Below are positions 13,930 to 22,764 of a stretch of DNA of 52,658 bases, piece after piece (the stretch's first letter is position 1; each line of letters starts with the position of its first letter). Source of the stretch: Paenibacillus sinensis (GTDB lineage: Bacteria > Bacillota > Bacilli > Paenibacillales > Paenibacillaceae). The notes beneath the pieces were generated by a model. It was not told the origin of the DNA, ran no database searches, and worked only from the letters and a program-made list of their open reading frames with translations. The stretch lies in assembly GCF_019904155.1 (NCBI RefSeq), contig NZ_JAHCMB010000020.1, forward strand, positions 579-53,236, in the 5' to 3' direction. A program made the translations under genes and the position numbers.

Positions 13930-15711
13930 TCAGCCTCTCAGCCCTCCGGGAAAATAAGACTTCCAATTCCGGTCCACGGTTTCCACAATATCTTCTCTCG
14001 GAAACAGCTCATTCGGATAACCCGGCTTCATCCGGGCGTCGATGACGAGCGGCAGGCTGTACCCGATATGGTGCTGTTGCAGCTTCGCCTCAGCGTAAAT
14101 ATCGGTCGCCGGATTGAAGCGAGTGAAGACGGTCCACAGGAACGACACCTGTGTCCGCACCGTTTCGGTCGCGTTGTCAACGAGAATGACGAGCGGCCAT
14201 TTCGTATTCTTCTCCCGCAGAATGCCGGGAAGACGCTTCGCAAGCTCGGGATCTTCGGTGAACGAAGGCCCCGATACGACCAGACAGCCGCCGCAGTAAG
14301 GCGCCGCGTCTCCGATGCCTGGAATCAGGCCCTCGTCATAGCTGCGCGGAAGCTCGCGCTTCTTGTCTCCGACGCCCATGAGCACGCCCTTGCTGCCGTG
14401 ATTCATCCGTTTCCCGGTATAATCGAGCGTATCATGCGATGTATTATTGAAGATGAACAGATCGACCGCCGGATTGAACCGCTCCAGCACAGTCTCCAAC
14501 AGCAGCGGGAAGTTCGCCAGATCAACCGGCTCGTTCGTCAGAACCAGGAACTTGGTCAAAGACAGCTGGCCTTCGCCCAGAATGCGGAAGGCGGAGACGA
14601 GCGCTTCCCGGGAGTAGCTCTCGCGCACAACGGCGGAAGCCAGCGTGTGAGAGCCGGACTCCGAGTACGCCCACAGGGATTTGACAGACGGCATCACGAG
14701 CGGATAGGCTGGCGACAACAGACGCTGCAGGAAATCGCCGAGGTAGTAGTCCTCCTGGCGCGGCTTGCCGACAATGGTCGCCGGATAGATAGCGTCCTTC
14801 CGCCGCCACATGCGCTGCACCTGCAGGATCGGGAAATCATGCTGCAGGGAGTAATAGCCGTAGTGGTCCCCGAACGGACCCTCCGGCCGCCGGACATGAG
14901 GCGGGACAAGCCCGCGGATTACGAACTCGGCTTCGGCCGGCATGCGATGGCCGCCCATCGGGTCCTGCACCATCGGCAGGCGGCCGCCCATGACCAGGGA
15001 AGCCAGCAGCAGCTCCGGCATGCGCTCCGGAACGGGTGCGATGGCCGTCGCGATGAGCGCGGGCGGCCCGCCGATGAACACAGAGACCGGGAGCGCTTCA
15101 TTGCGCTGCTCGGCCTCGTAATGGTGGAAGCCGCCGCCCTTGTGAATCTGCCAGTGAACACCGGTCGTCTGATCATCATAAATCTGAATCCGGTACATGC
15201 CGAGGTTATGATCCTTCGGGTTCGAAGGGCTCTCGGTATAGACCAGCGGCAGCGTCACGAATGGGCCGCCATCCTCCTGCCAGCTCGTTACCCGGGGCAG
15301 TCCCTTGAGCGGGTCCGTGCTCTGGCAGACGTTCAGGATCGGAGCCTCCCCCTGGGAGACATTCTTAACCCCAACCTTCAGGAGATCAAACAGCATGCCC
15401 TTCTCCTTCCACACGCCGCTTACCGTCGGCGGAAGCAGCGTCTCCACCGCTCCCATCATCGCTTTCATCAGCGCCTCGGGACGCGGGCCGAAGGCCTGAT
15501 CCGTACGCCGCTCCGTGCCGAACAGATTCGTCACAACCGGGAACGGTGTGCCTTTTACATTGGTAAACAGCAGGGCCGGCCCTTCTTCCTGAATGACCCG
15601 GCGATGAATCTCCGCCAATTCCAGATAAGGATCGACCGGCGCCTCGATGATGGCAAGATCCTTGTCCTTCCGCAGCTGCTCGATCCATTCACGCAAATTA
15701 CGATATCCCAA
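13930..15711 (-). CDS. UbiD-family menaquinone biosynthesis decarboxylase (futalosine pathway type)
   Basis: The protein (593 aa) has the UbiD fold signatures: a DGGPFVTLPLVYTESP segment, the prenyl-FMN/metal site region MYRIQIYDDQTTGVHWQIH, and a PEGPFGDHYGYYS segment. UbiD enzymes use prenylated FMN to decarboxylate aromatic acids. The length and features fit the group linked to futalosine menaquinone synthesis (SCO4490-like), which agrees with mqnE at 2762. I prefer TTG 15711: AAGGAGG lies 9 bases upstream and GYRNLREWIEQL is the family start; the longer frame to 15786 adds 25 residues unlike the family. The UbiX partner that makes prenyl-FMN is not in the window. Confidence 0.88.
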   Translation of the reverse strand: MGYRNLREWIEQLRKDKDLAIIEAPVDPYLELAEIHRRVIQEEGPALLFTNVKGTPFPVVTNLFGTERRTDQAFGPRPEALMKAMMGAVETLLPPTVSGVWKEKGMLFDLLKVGVKNVSQGEAPILNVCQSTDPLKGLPRVTSWQEDGGPFVTLPLVYTESPSNPKDHNLGMYRIQIYDDQTTGVHWQIHKGGGFHHYEAEQRNEALPVSVFIGGPPALIATAIAPVPERMPELLLASLVMGGRLPMVQDPMGGHRMPAEAEFVIRGLVPPHVRRPEGPFGDHYGYYSLQHDFPILQVQRMWRRKDAIYPATIVGKPRQEDYYLGDFLQRLLSPAYPLVMPSVKSLWAYSESGSHTLASAVVRESYSREALVSAFRILGEGQLSLTKFLVLTNEPVDLANFPLLLETVLERFNPAVDLFIFNNTSHDTLDYTGKRMNHGSKGVLMGVGDKKRELPRSYDEGLIPGIGDAAPYCGGCLVVSGPSFTEDPELAKRLPGILREKNTKWPLVILVDNATETVRTQVSFLWTVFTRFNPATDIYAEAKLQQHHIGYSLPLVIDARMKPGYPNELFPREDIVETVDRNWKSYFPGGLRG

Positions 15712-15818
15712 AATAGTGTTCCTCCTTGAACCGACTCTATTCGAACCGTATACGAAAAGGCGGCCCGCTTCCGCGCTCTGATGCATCCGGCCGCCTTCCG
15801 ATTCCTATGTGTTATGCT

Positions 15819-16859
15819 CTATTTCTCTTGTTCAGGCGGAATGACCGCCCGTGCTTGTCCGGTGCTCTGTTCAAGCCGTGAGTTCCGCTGACTGCTCTCC
15901 GCTAAGCCGGCGATGCGGGCCCTTGACGCGGCTCCCGGACTACCAAGCTGCCGGACACGGACGCTCATATAACACAGAACGCCGACGAGGCCTGAACTGA
16001 GCGCAGCATGCGCCGGAGCCGAGAATATGTACCCCTGTTCGCCGCCGATTGTTAACACAGCGCCGCTCAGCACCTGCAGCCCGGCCAGAAGCACGGCCGC
16101 GATTCCAAGCTTCTTGAGTTCCGGGTAGTCTGCGCCATGCTTCCAGAAGGCCAGATGCCCAAGCAGCGCGACGAGGCCGAACAGCGCCAGCACCGCGAGC
16201 CGGTGCAGCAGGACAACGCCCGTTCCGCCCGTCAGCCTGGTAATGATAGCGCTGATATGTAACGGCCAGATGCCCGAGCCGGCTGCGCGCACATCCATGC
16301 GGCTGACGTAGACGCCCAGCCACATCACCAGACAGGCGAGGACGGCGGTCATCAACACCAGATTCCGGAAGGCGCGCGGCAGCCTCCGCTTGTCCTTAAG
16401 TTGATCATGAGCCGAATCATGAGCCGAGTTCCGGCCCGTTCCCTGCGCCAGCATGACCGAACACGCGAACGACATCATCGTGAAACCCAGGTGCAGCATC
16501 GCGACAGCGGCGGACTGGGACCAGATGACCGCGGACGCCTCCATTGCCGCCTGAATCAAGGCGAACAGAAGCGTTATGCAGGCATAAAGGATAAGATCCA
16601 GCCGGCCCTTGGCATACCGCCCGAAGCTTAGCGCCGAAGCCAGCGCGGCCAGCACCGCCAGTCCGCTGAACAGGCGATAGCTCCATAGGATTATCTGCTC
16701 CAGCGTGTACGCCGAAATCATCCCCCCGTTGTAGTCCGGCCATTCGCTGCCGCGTTCAATCCCGGAGCCCGTCCTCATCGCAAGGACGACGCCTGCGAGA
16801 GTCAGGAACATGACAATACAAGTTATGTAGCCAAGCCACCTAAGCTGTCTGCCGGACAT
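15819..16859 (-). CDS. COX15/CtaA-family membrane protein lacking canonical active-site residues
   Basis: The protein (346 aa) has eight predicted membrane segments in two similar four-helix halves, the CtaA layout, and starts like CtaA (RWLGYITCIVMFLTLAG, RTGSG). CtaA oxidises heme O to heme A. Aligned by eye with Bacillus CtaA, three heme-ligand His remain (MLHLG at 123, LLHRL, PAHAAL), but the catalytic Glu and fourth His of EWSHR are Leu58 and Tyr61 (LWSYR), and both Cys pairs are absent. It may be a divergent synthase or a heme-binding relative with another role. ATG 16859 sits 8 bases from a GGCGGG site; GTG 16868 is an alternative. The UbiD gene follows after about 100 bases; ctaB is 13 kb away. 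Confidence 0.75.
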   Translation of the reverse strand: MSGRQLRWLGYITCIVMFLTLAGVVLAMRTGSGIERGSEWPDYNGGMISAYTLEQIILWSYRLFSGLAVLAALASALSFGRYAKGRLDLILYACITLLFALIQAAMEASAVIWSQSAAVAMLHLGFTMMSFACSVMLAQGTGRNSAHDSAHDQLKDKRRLPRAFRNLVLMTAVLACLVMWLGVYVSRMDVRAAGSGIWPLHISAIITRLTGGTGVVLLHRLAVLALFGLVALLGHLAFWKHGADYPELKKLGIAAVLLAGLQVLSGAVLTIGGEQGYIFSAPAHAALSSGLVGVLCYMSVRVRQLGSPGAASRARIAGLAESSQRNSRLEQSTGQARAVIPPEQEK

Positions 16860-17013
16860 CACTTTCACCCGCCATTATAGGGATTTTTATGGAATGGAGC
16901 CATGCGTTTCGGCTTGCTTGTATACAAAGTTATGCGTTTCCATTATACCCTATCGGCACAAGTCCGGCATCTGACAGTTGCATAAATTTTGAAGCAATAG
17001 TTCCAGTTTGTAC

Positions 17014-17052
17014 AAAATCGCCGCTTTCCTCGGGAACCCGGCGAAAGCGGCG
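17014..17052 (-). terminator. Terminator after the thioredoxin-like gene
   Basis: Stem CGCCGCTTTC (17019-17028) with GAAAGCGGCG (17043-17052), TTTT on the minus strand at 17017-17014. Confidence 0.75.
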
Positions 17053-17060
17053 AATGGCGG

Positions 17061-17414
17061 TTATTTCTGAATAGTGCGGTGCACCTGATCAGCCCGGTCG
17101 AGGAAATCCTCGATTTCCTGTCTCGACTTGCGAAGCTTGTTGACGAACCGGACCAATTCTTGTCCGTCCGCATAAGCGACAAAGCTCGGAATGCCGAGGA
17201 TATTCTGCTGCTGGCTTACTTCTCCTACCGCATCTACGTCCACTTCGACAAGCTTCAGCTTGTCCTTGTACTTCTCTTCAACGTCCGGCATGAACGGATC
17301 GATGAATTTGCAATCCCCGCACCAGTCCGCCTTGAAGACCGCCACTGTCAATCCCGGCGACTCGATCGCCGTCTGAAACTCAGCGGGAGAGCTGATTTTA
17401 TCCATCCCTTGCAC
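17061..17414 (-). CDS. Thioredoxin-family protein (YtpP-like)
   Basis: The 117-residue protein has a thioredoxin fold with active site WCGDC in FKADWCGDCKFIDPF near residue 31 and the cis-Pro in GIPSFVAYADG near residue 77. The CGDC variant is typical of YtpP-like Firmicute proteins, which reduce thiols in the cytoplasm; their exact clients are not established. GTG 17414 lies close behind AGAAGGG; ATG 17405 is possible but badly spaced. It stands alone, with its own terminator at 17014-17052, between the flippase and CtaA-like genes. Confidence 0.88.
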   Translation of the reverse strand: MQGMDKISSPAEFQTAIESPGLTVAVFKADWCGDCKFIDPFMPDVEEKYKDKLKLVEVDVDAVGEVSQQQNILGIPSFVAYADGQELVRFVNKLRKSRQEIEDFLDRADQVHRTIQK

Positions 17415-17556
17415 CGTCCCTTCTTAAGTTCAGCATATTGCTATTGTTGGCTTGAAATCACCATGGATTATGCAAAATGCTCATTTCACAGTAATTCTGC
17501 TTCCTCTCTAAGTGAAGCAAAATGCGCACGCGAAGTCAAATCCTGGAGCAAAGGTC

Positions 17557-19182
17557 CTATTCCTTCTCCCGCATGCGTGCGGGCTGCAGCTTCATCAGCG
17601 GGTTCAGCAGCTTGCGGACAGGCCGCGGATAGCTGGACAGCTCGGCCGCGCTCAGGACACCGGAGATGATCAGCACAACCAGATACAGAACGACGACGCT
17701 GGCGCCGGCTAGCAGGCATGCGATCAAATACGCCACACGGTCGGGCAGAAGACCTGCCAGATGGATTCCCGCCTGATTCAGGCCGTAGCCTACAGCGGCG
17801 GACACCAACACGGCGACCAGATAGCCGCCCCAGCGTTTGCCCATAATCTGAAACGGCACGATCGTCCGCAGCAGCCGCAGATTGAGCGCGGTAATGACGA
17901 TGAAACACAGTGCAGTAGCGATAATGATGCCGTAAATGCCCATGAACCGGCTAAGCAGCAAGCTCGCCGCCAGCTTCACCACAATCCCGGCCAGCACATA
18001 GAACATGGAAATCCGGGATTTGCCCATGCCGAGAAGAATCGAGTTCGAGGTCGTCATCGTAATTTGAAAAATCGTACCGAGCGTCAGCAGCGCGATCATC
18101 CCGCTGCCGGACGGAGAGCTGAACAGCAGGCCGTTGACCGAGTAGGCCGCAACCACCAGCGACAGCACGATCGGCGTGCCGGTCAGGATGGCGATCCGCA
18201 TCGCCAGCGTAATCTGGCGCTTCAGATGCGCCTCGTCCCGGCGCGCATAGGCGGCCGAGATGACCGGGATCAGCGAGGTGCTGAGCGCGATCGCCAGCAC
18301 GGGCGGAATGCCCGCGATGCTCTGCGCCTTCTGCCCGAGTATCCCCAGCAGACGGGTCGCCTCGACATTCCCTACCTGTCCGCTAAGCAGGGGAACAATC
18401 AGCGAGGAGTCGATGAAATAGACGGCCTGAATCGTCATCGAGGACAGAATAATCGGAATCGACAGACTAAAGATATCCTTATAAATGCGCAGCAGCGGCA
18501 GCCGCTCGCCCTGGGCGGCGTACAATCCCGACGCCTTGTCTTCCCGATGCAGCCGGATGGCGGCATACAGCATAATGGCGAACGCGCCGACAGAGCCGAA
18601 TACGCTGCCGAACGATGCGCCCGCCGCCATAACCGAGTTGCTGTAACCCTGATGGAACAGTACGAAGGCCAGCAGAATGGCGGTCAGCACCCGGGCGATC
18701 TGCTCCACGATCTGCGACATCCCGTTCGCCATCATATTATTGCGCCCCTGCGAATAACCGCGCATCATCGCAATGGACGGGAACAGCAGCAGCGCCGGGG
18801 CGATTGCCCGGATTGCCAGCGTGCTCTCCGGTACGCCCGCATGCTTCGCAAAGAGCGGTGCGGTTATGTACAGTACCACGCTGATGATGACCCCGACGAC
18901 GGCGCCGAAAATAAGCGCGGCCCGGTAAATCTGCCGCGCTTCATCGGGACGGTTCAGAGCGTACCGCTCGGAGACCATTTTGCTGAGCGTGCTGGGAATG
19001 CCCGCCGTAGCGAGCGTCAGCAGCATCAGGTAGACGTTATTGGCCTGGGAGAACGCCGCATCCCCCACATCGTTGAACAGATGCTCCAGCGGCACCCGCT
19101 GAAAAATACCGAGCACACGAGCCACCAAAGCGGCGGCCGCGAGAATAATCGTGCCTTTGACAAAAGAGTCCTTCTTCGACAA
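17557..19182 (-). CDS. Oligosaccharide/lipid flippase of the SpoVB/YtgP (MurJ-like) family
   Basis: The protein (541 aa) has about 14 membrane segments. The N-terminus KGTIILAAAALVARVLGIFQRVPL and the RGYSQGRNNM loop near residue 140 are typical of the polysaccharide export/MOP group containing SpoVB and YtgP. Members flip lipid-linked wall precursors; YtgP is one of the lipid II flippases of Bacillus. I cannot separate YtgP from SpoVB by sequence alone. The nearby class B penicillin-binding proteins and DUF456 gene fit a role in wall synthesis. Confidence 0.85.
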   Translation of the reverse strand: MSKKDSFVKGTIILAAAALVARVLGIFQRVPLEHLFNDVGDAAFSQANNVYLMLLTLATAGIPSTLSKMVSERYALNRPDEARQIYRAALIFGAVVGVIISVVLYITAPLFAKHAGVPESTLAIRAIAPALLLFPSIAMMRGYSQGRNNMMANGMSQIVEQIARVLTAILLAFVLFHQGYSNSVMAAGASFGSVFGSVGAFAIMLYAAIRLHREDKASGLYAAQGERLPLLRIYKDIFSLSIPIILSSMTIQAVYFIDSSLIVPLLSGQVGNVEATRLLGILGQKAQSIAGIPPVLAIALSTSLIPVISAAYARRDEAHLKRQITLAMRIAILTGTPIVLSLVVAAYSVNGLLFSSPSGSGMIALLTLGTIFQITMTTSNSILLGMGKSRISMFYVLAGIVVKLAASLLLSRFMGIYGIIIATALCFIVITALNLRLLRTIVPFQIMGKRWGGYLVAVLVSAAVGYGLNQAGIHLAGLLPDRVAYLIACLLAGASVVVLYLVVLIISGVLSAAELSSYPRPVRKLLNPLMKLQPARMREKE

Positions 19183-19208
19183 CCTTGTTCCCCTACTTTA
19201 CGTTGAAA

Positions 19209-19694
19209 TTAATATCGGCCAATCCAGATGAAGAAGAGGACGACCATAGTGACCTGAAGAATCACCTTGACCACGGTGCTGGTGAACAGGCCGAGCAGCG
19301 AGCCCAGGCTCACCTTGAACGATTTGCCGGGATCTGCGCCTGCGATCATTTCGCCGATAAATGCGCCGAGCAGCGGGCCGATAATGAGGCCGAATGCCGG
19401 AATCACGAACGGTCCGGCAATCAGGCCGATCGTGCTGCCGATCACCGAAGCGCGCGAGCCGCCGAATTTCTTGACGCCCCACGCTCCTACGACATAATCG
19501 GCGACAAAGAGCACCACCACGATCAGGGTCTGGATAATCCAGAACCAGGGACCGAACGGCGCGAAGCCGAAGAACCAGCCATAGACGAAGAAGCCCAGAT
19601 AAATCGCCAGAGCTCCCGGCAGAATCGGGTAGACGGCTCCGGCCAGGCCGACCGCGAACAGGGCAATGATCAAAATCCATCCGAGGATTGTCAA
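19209..19694 (-). CDS. DUF456 family membrane protein (YqgC-like)
   Basis: The protein (161 aa) has four to five hydrophobic segments and the Gly-rich motifs of DUF456: VYPILPGALAIYLGFFVYGW at about residue 22 and LIAGPFVIPAFGLIIGPLLG near residue 90. The function is unknown. It lies 26 bases upstream of the flippase gene on the same strand, so the two are probably co-transcribed. Confidence 0.85.
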   Translation of the reverse strand: MTILGWILIIALFAVGLAGAVYPILPGALAIYLGFFVYGWFFGFAPFGPWFWIIQTLIVVVLFVADYVVGAWGVKKFGGSRASVIGSTIGLIAGPFVIPAFGLIIGPLLGAFIGEMIAGADPGKSFKVSLGSLLGLFTSTVVKVILQVTMVVLFFIWIGRY

Positions 19695-19751
19695 GGATAT
19701 CCCTCCAGTAATGATTGCTTGGCGGACCGCTTAAATACGTTATGCCTAGTG

Positions 19752-20513
19752 CTAGCCTGTAATCTCCGCTTCGTCCTGCAGAATGAAGCGGCGGATCACC
19801 TTGGCAATGCCGTCTTCGTTATTGCTTGTAGTAACCGCATCGGCCTCCTGCTTGACCGTCTCCTGGGCATTGCCCATAGCGACGCCGAAGCCGACCTGCT
19901 GAATGACAGCCAGGTCATTGAGGCTGTCCCCCACCGCGACGACATCCTCCATCGTGATGCCGAGTAGACCGCAGACTTCACGGATTCCGGACGCCTTGTT
20001 GACGCCCAGCGGATTGATCTCCAGATTAAAAGGCGAGGAATTGGTGATTTCCAGTCCCCCCATATTCTGAAGTTTCAGCAGCACCTGATGCCGGATCTCA
20101 TCGTCCTCCGTATGATAACCGAACTTCAGCCACTCCCGGCCGTCGATATTGCCGTCCCAGCTGTTCTTGTTATACACGGCATCCACCGAGTAAGCCCAGT
20201 ACCAGATGCCGTATTCCATCGCGATGGCATGCATTTGCTTGATCAGCTCCGGGTCCATCAGAGAGCGGCGGTACAGCTCATGCGGCGCACGCCACACCTC
20301 GCTGCCATTGACGGTCACGAGCGGCGTTTTCAATCCAAGCTGCTCGGCGTACGGATACGCGGAGCGGAAAGCACGCCCGGTCGACAGGCAGACATACACG
20401 CCCGCGTCCACCGCCCGATGAATCCATTTTATCGTCTCCGGGGTAATCTTCTCCTCATCATTCAGCAAGGTTCCATCCATATCCAGGGCAAGCAGGCGGT
20501 ATTTGGCGGTCAT
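19752..20513 (-). CDS. HAD-family phosphatase (Cof/YidA type)
   Basis: The protein (253 aa) has all four HAD motifs: LDMDGTLL with the nucleophile Asp and acid Asp, LSTGRAF, a Lys in GVNKASGI, and VVAVGDSLNDL for Mg2+. The central cap places it in the Cof-type (C2) group, which removes phosphate from sugar phosphates, FMN or related small molecules; the substrate is not readable. ATG 20513 lies 6 bases from GGAGGG; an upstream ATG at 20519 directly abuts that site and is unlikely. Confidence 0.92.
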   Translation of the reverse strand: MTAKYRLLALDMDGTLLNDEEKITPETIKWIHRAVDAGVYVCLSTGRAFRSAYPYAEQLGLKTPLVTVNGSEVWRAPHELYRRSLMDPELIKQMHAIAMEYGIWYWAYSVDAVYNKNSWDGNIDGREWLKFGYHTEDDEIRHQVLLKLQNMGGLEITNSSPFNLEINPLGVNKASGIREVCGLLGITMEDVVAVGDSLNDLAVIQQVGFGVAMGNAQETVKQEADAVTTSNNEDGIAKVIRRFILQDEAEITG

Positions 20514-20583
20514 TGCCATCCCTCCATTTTTTGTATTGTTCCTATCCTCTATTCTCTATCTTGTCCTTTACCAACATCTTCGG

Positions 20584-22710
20584 CTACTGATTTGTTGCGG
20601 ATTTTTCGGCTGGATCGGCAGTCTGGCCACCGTCCGCGGCGTTCGGATTCTGCTGGAGACTTTTCTTCGGCACACCGCCCAGTCCATACTCCCAATCATA
20701 CGCGTCAAAAATCTTCCGCGCCACCGGGGCGGCACTGTTCGAGCCGAATCCCCCTTCGGGGATAATAACGGCCACCGCCAGCTTCGGATTGTTGCGCGGC
20801 GCATAGGCGATGAACACGCCGTTGTCCACGGTATGCTTGCCGTCCTTGTCGTTATAGTCCTGCTGCGAGGTCCCCGTCTTACGCGCGAAATCGTAAGGAA
20901 AATCGGAGAAAGCATCGACTTTACTGTTCATTCCCCGCTTGATTTCGTTCCAATAGGAATCGTCCATCTTGACGGTATTCAGTACCTCACGGCTGAACGT
21001 CTTCACTGTCTTACCTGTCGGATCGGTAATTTTGCTGACCAGATGCGGCTTGATGCGTTCGCCTTTATTGGCTAGTGTCGAAGTATACTGTGCCAGCTGC
21101 AACGCTGTATAAGCGCCCTGTTGTCCGAAGGATGCATATACGAGAGCAGATTGAGGGCTGGTAGCCGCTGCTTCCTTTTTATAGTTGATCACCCCTCGGT
21201 GCTCTCCCGGCAGATCAACACCGGTGAACACGCCGAGTCCGAATTCCTTCATATATTTATCCCATATATTCACACCTTCGGAACCGTACTTCTTGTACAG
21301 CTTGTTCCCTACCATATCGACCATAAAGACATTTGAGGAATGCTCGATGGCCTGGTAAGGATACATGCCGCCGTAGACATGGCCCGACGAGTTGCGGACT
21401 GAGGTCTCATGACCAGCTTTACCGAAATAGGCGATTCCTTTGTCCTGGTAATAATATCCGGTTGTGAACAATCCTTCGTTAAGTCCGATCAGCACACTGA
21501 GCGGCTTGACCGTCGAACCCATCCATACGGCTGAGCTGAAGCCGTGGCCGGATTGTCCGGATATGAGCGGGTTGATCGCACCATTCTGATTGTTCAATTG
21601 AATATCGTCCCAGATATTCATGATCGTGCCGTTAAGCCAGGCGTTCGTGTCATAATCCGGCATGCTGGCCATCGCCACAATATTCCCGGTGTCCACCTCC
21701 ATCGCCACGGCATAGCCGGTTTGGGCGTAAGGATGTGTCTTGCCCTGAACGGGATGGGTATGCAGCCATTTCAGCTGATCCGTAATCGCCTGCTCCGTCT
21801 TGAGCTGGACATCCTTGTTGATCGTCATCCAGATATCATTGCCTTTGACTGGCGGAACGACCTTCTCCACCTTCTCCGCCATGTTCTGCGGATCGACCGA
21901 TACGACCTGATAGCCGTTCTGGCCGCGAAGCTCGCGCTGATATTGGCGCTCCAGGCCGTCGAAGCCGACATACTCGTCATCCTTGTACATCAGGCCCGGC
22001 TCCGGATTTTTCTTCTTCATCGCGTTCAAAATGTTCTCGTAAATGTCCAAGCTCCCGGAATTCTTGAAGAGCTTCATGTAGCCGACCGTCTGTACCGCAA
22101 CTGTCTCCTTATCATAGTGGCGGTCATTTTCTTCCACCACCTCCAGACCCGGATACTCGCTCCGATGCTCCATGAAGTAGGCGACTTCCTTCGTTGACAG
22201 GTTCAGCTTGATGCGTCGCGGTGTATACCCATTGTACTTCCGGAATCCCAAATCGAAGGCATCCTTAACCTGCTGAACGGTCAGCTTCTCTTCGCCGGGG
22301 TCTCCGAATTTATTGAATTTTTCGACGAGATCCACGGCCAGCGCATTGATTTTCGCCTTCGCTTCCGGCGTGAAATCCGTCTTGCCCGTCGTCTTGTCCG
22401 TCACTTTCGTCGTGTATTCCTTCGTCAGCGTGATGTACAGCGACTGGACTGGCGTGGAGTATGCGATCTTCTCGCCTCCGGCTGCCAGGATTGAGCCGCG
22501 TGTCGCGGCAAGCGGCACCTGCTTGCTGTCCCGGCTCGTCTCCACCTCGGTCAGCGTCGGCCCCTCCACAAATTGCAATACGGCCAGACGGATAATAATG
22601 ATGCAGAAAATAGCAAAAGTGCTGAAGAAGAACATATTGATGCGAAGGGGCATGGTGTTCTTACCGACGTTCTCCTCCGAATTCGCGCCTTGCTTGCCCA
22701 ACAGGCTCAC
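20584..22710 (-). CDS. Class B penicillin-binding protein 2 (PbpA/PbpH type), second tandem copy
   Basis: The protein (708 aa) has an N-terminal membrane anchor (FFFSTFAIFCIIIIRLAVLQF, residues 28-48), a PBP dimerisation domain and a transpeptidase domain with SXXK (STVK near residue 400), SXN (SSN near 458) and KTGT near 611. It crosslinks peptidoglycan during side-wall growth. It starts at GTG 22710 behind AAGGAGGG. It is a close paralogue of the gene at 22765 (54-base gap), with long near-identical stretches at both ends and a more divergent centre around SXXK. A Gln/Asn/Asp-rich C-terminal tail is longer than in its partner. Confidence 0.94.
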   Translation of the reverse strand: MSLLGKQGANSEENVGKNTMPLRINMFFFSTFAIFCIIIIRLAVLQFVEGPTLTEVETSRDSKQVPLAATRGSILAAGGEKIAYSTPVQSLYITLTKEYTTKVTDKTTGKTDFTPEAKAKINALAVDLVEKFNKFGDPGEEKLTVQQVKDAFDLGFRKYNGYTPRRIKLNLSTKEVAYFMEHRSEYPGLEVVEENDRHYDKETVAVQTVGYMKLFKNSGSLDIYENILNAMKKKNPEPGLMYKDDEYVGFDGLERQYQRELRGQNGYQVVSVDPQNMAEKVEKVVPPVKGNDIWMTINKDVQLKTEQAITDQLKWLHTHPVQGKTHPYAQTGYAVAMEVDTGNIVAMASMPDYDTNAWLNGTIMNIWDDIQLNNQNGAINPLISGQSGHGFSSAVWMGSTVKPLSVLIGLNEGLFTTGYYYQDKGIAYFGKAGHETSVRNSSGHVYGGMYPYQAIEHSSNVFMVDMVGNKLYKKYGSEGVNIWDKYMKEFGLGVFTGVDLPGEHRGVINYKKEAAATSPQSALVYASFGQQGAYTALQLAQYTSTLANKGERIKPHLVSKITDPTGKTVKTFSREVLNTVKMDDSYWNEIKRGMNSKVDAFSDFPYDFARKTGTSQQDYNDKDGKHTVDNGVFIAYAPRNNPKLAVAVIIPEGGFGSNSAAPVARKIFDAYDWEYGLGGVPKKSLQQNPNAADGGQTADPAEKSATNQ

Positions 22711-22764
22711 TTGGCTCCCTCCTTCGAAGTTAACCCAAACCGCCCTACTTGTTAATCGTACCCT

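Noticed and set aside
13360..15729. A plus-strand ORF of 789 codons
   Set aside because: It lies fully antisense to the UbiD and HEPN genes, has no ribosome site and a His/Arg/Gln-rich composition typical of mirror frames in GC-rich DNA.
17761..19206. A plus-strand ORF of 481 codons
   Set aside because: Antisense to the flippase gene; composition is Arg/Gln/His-rich and no family features are seen.
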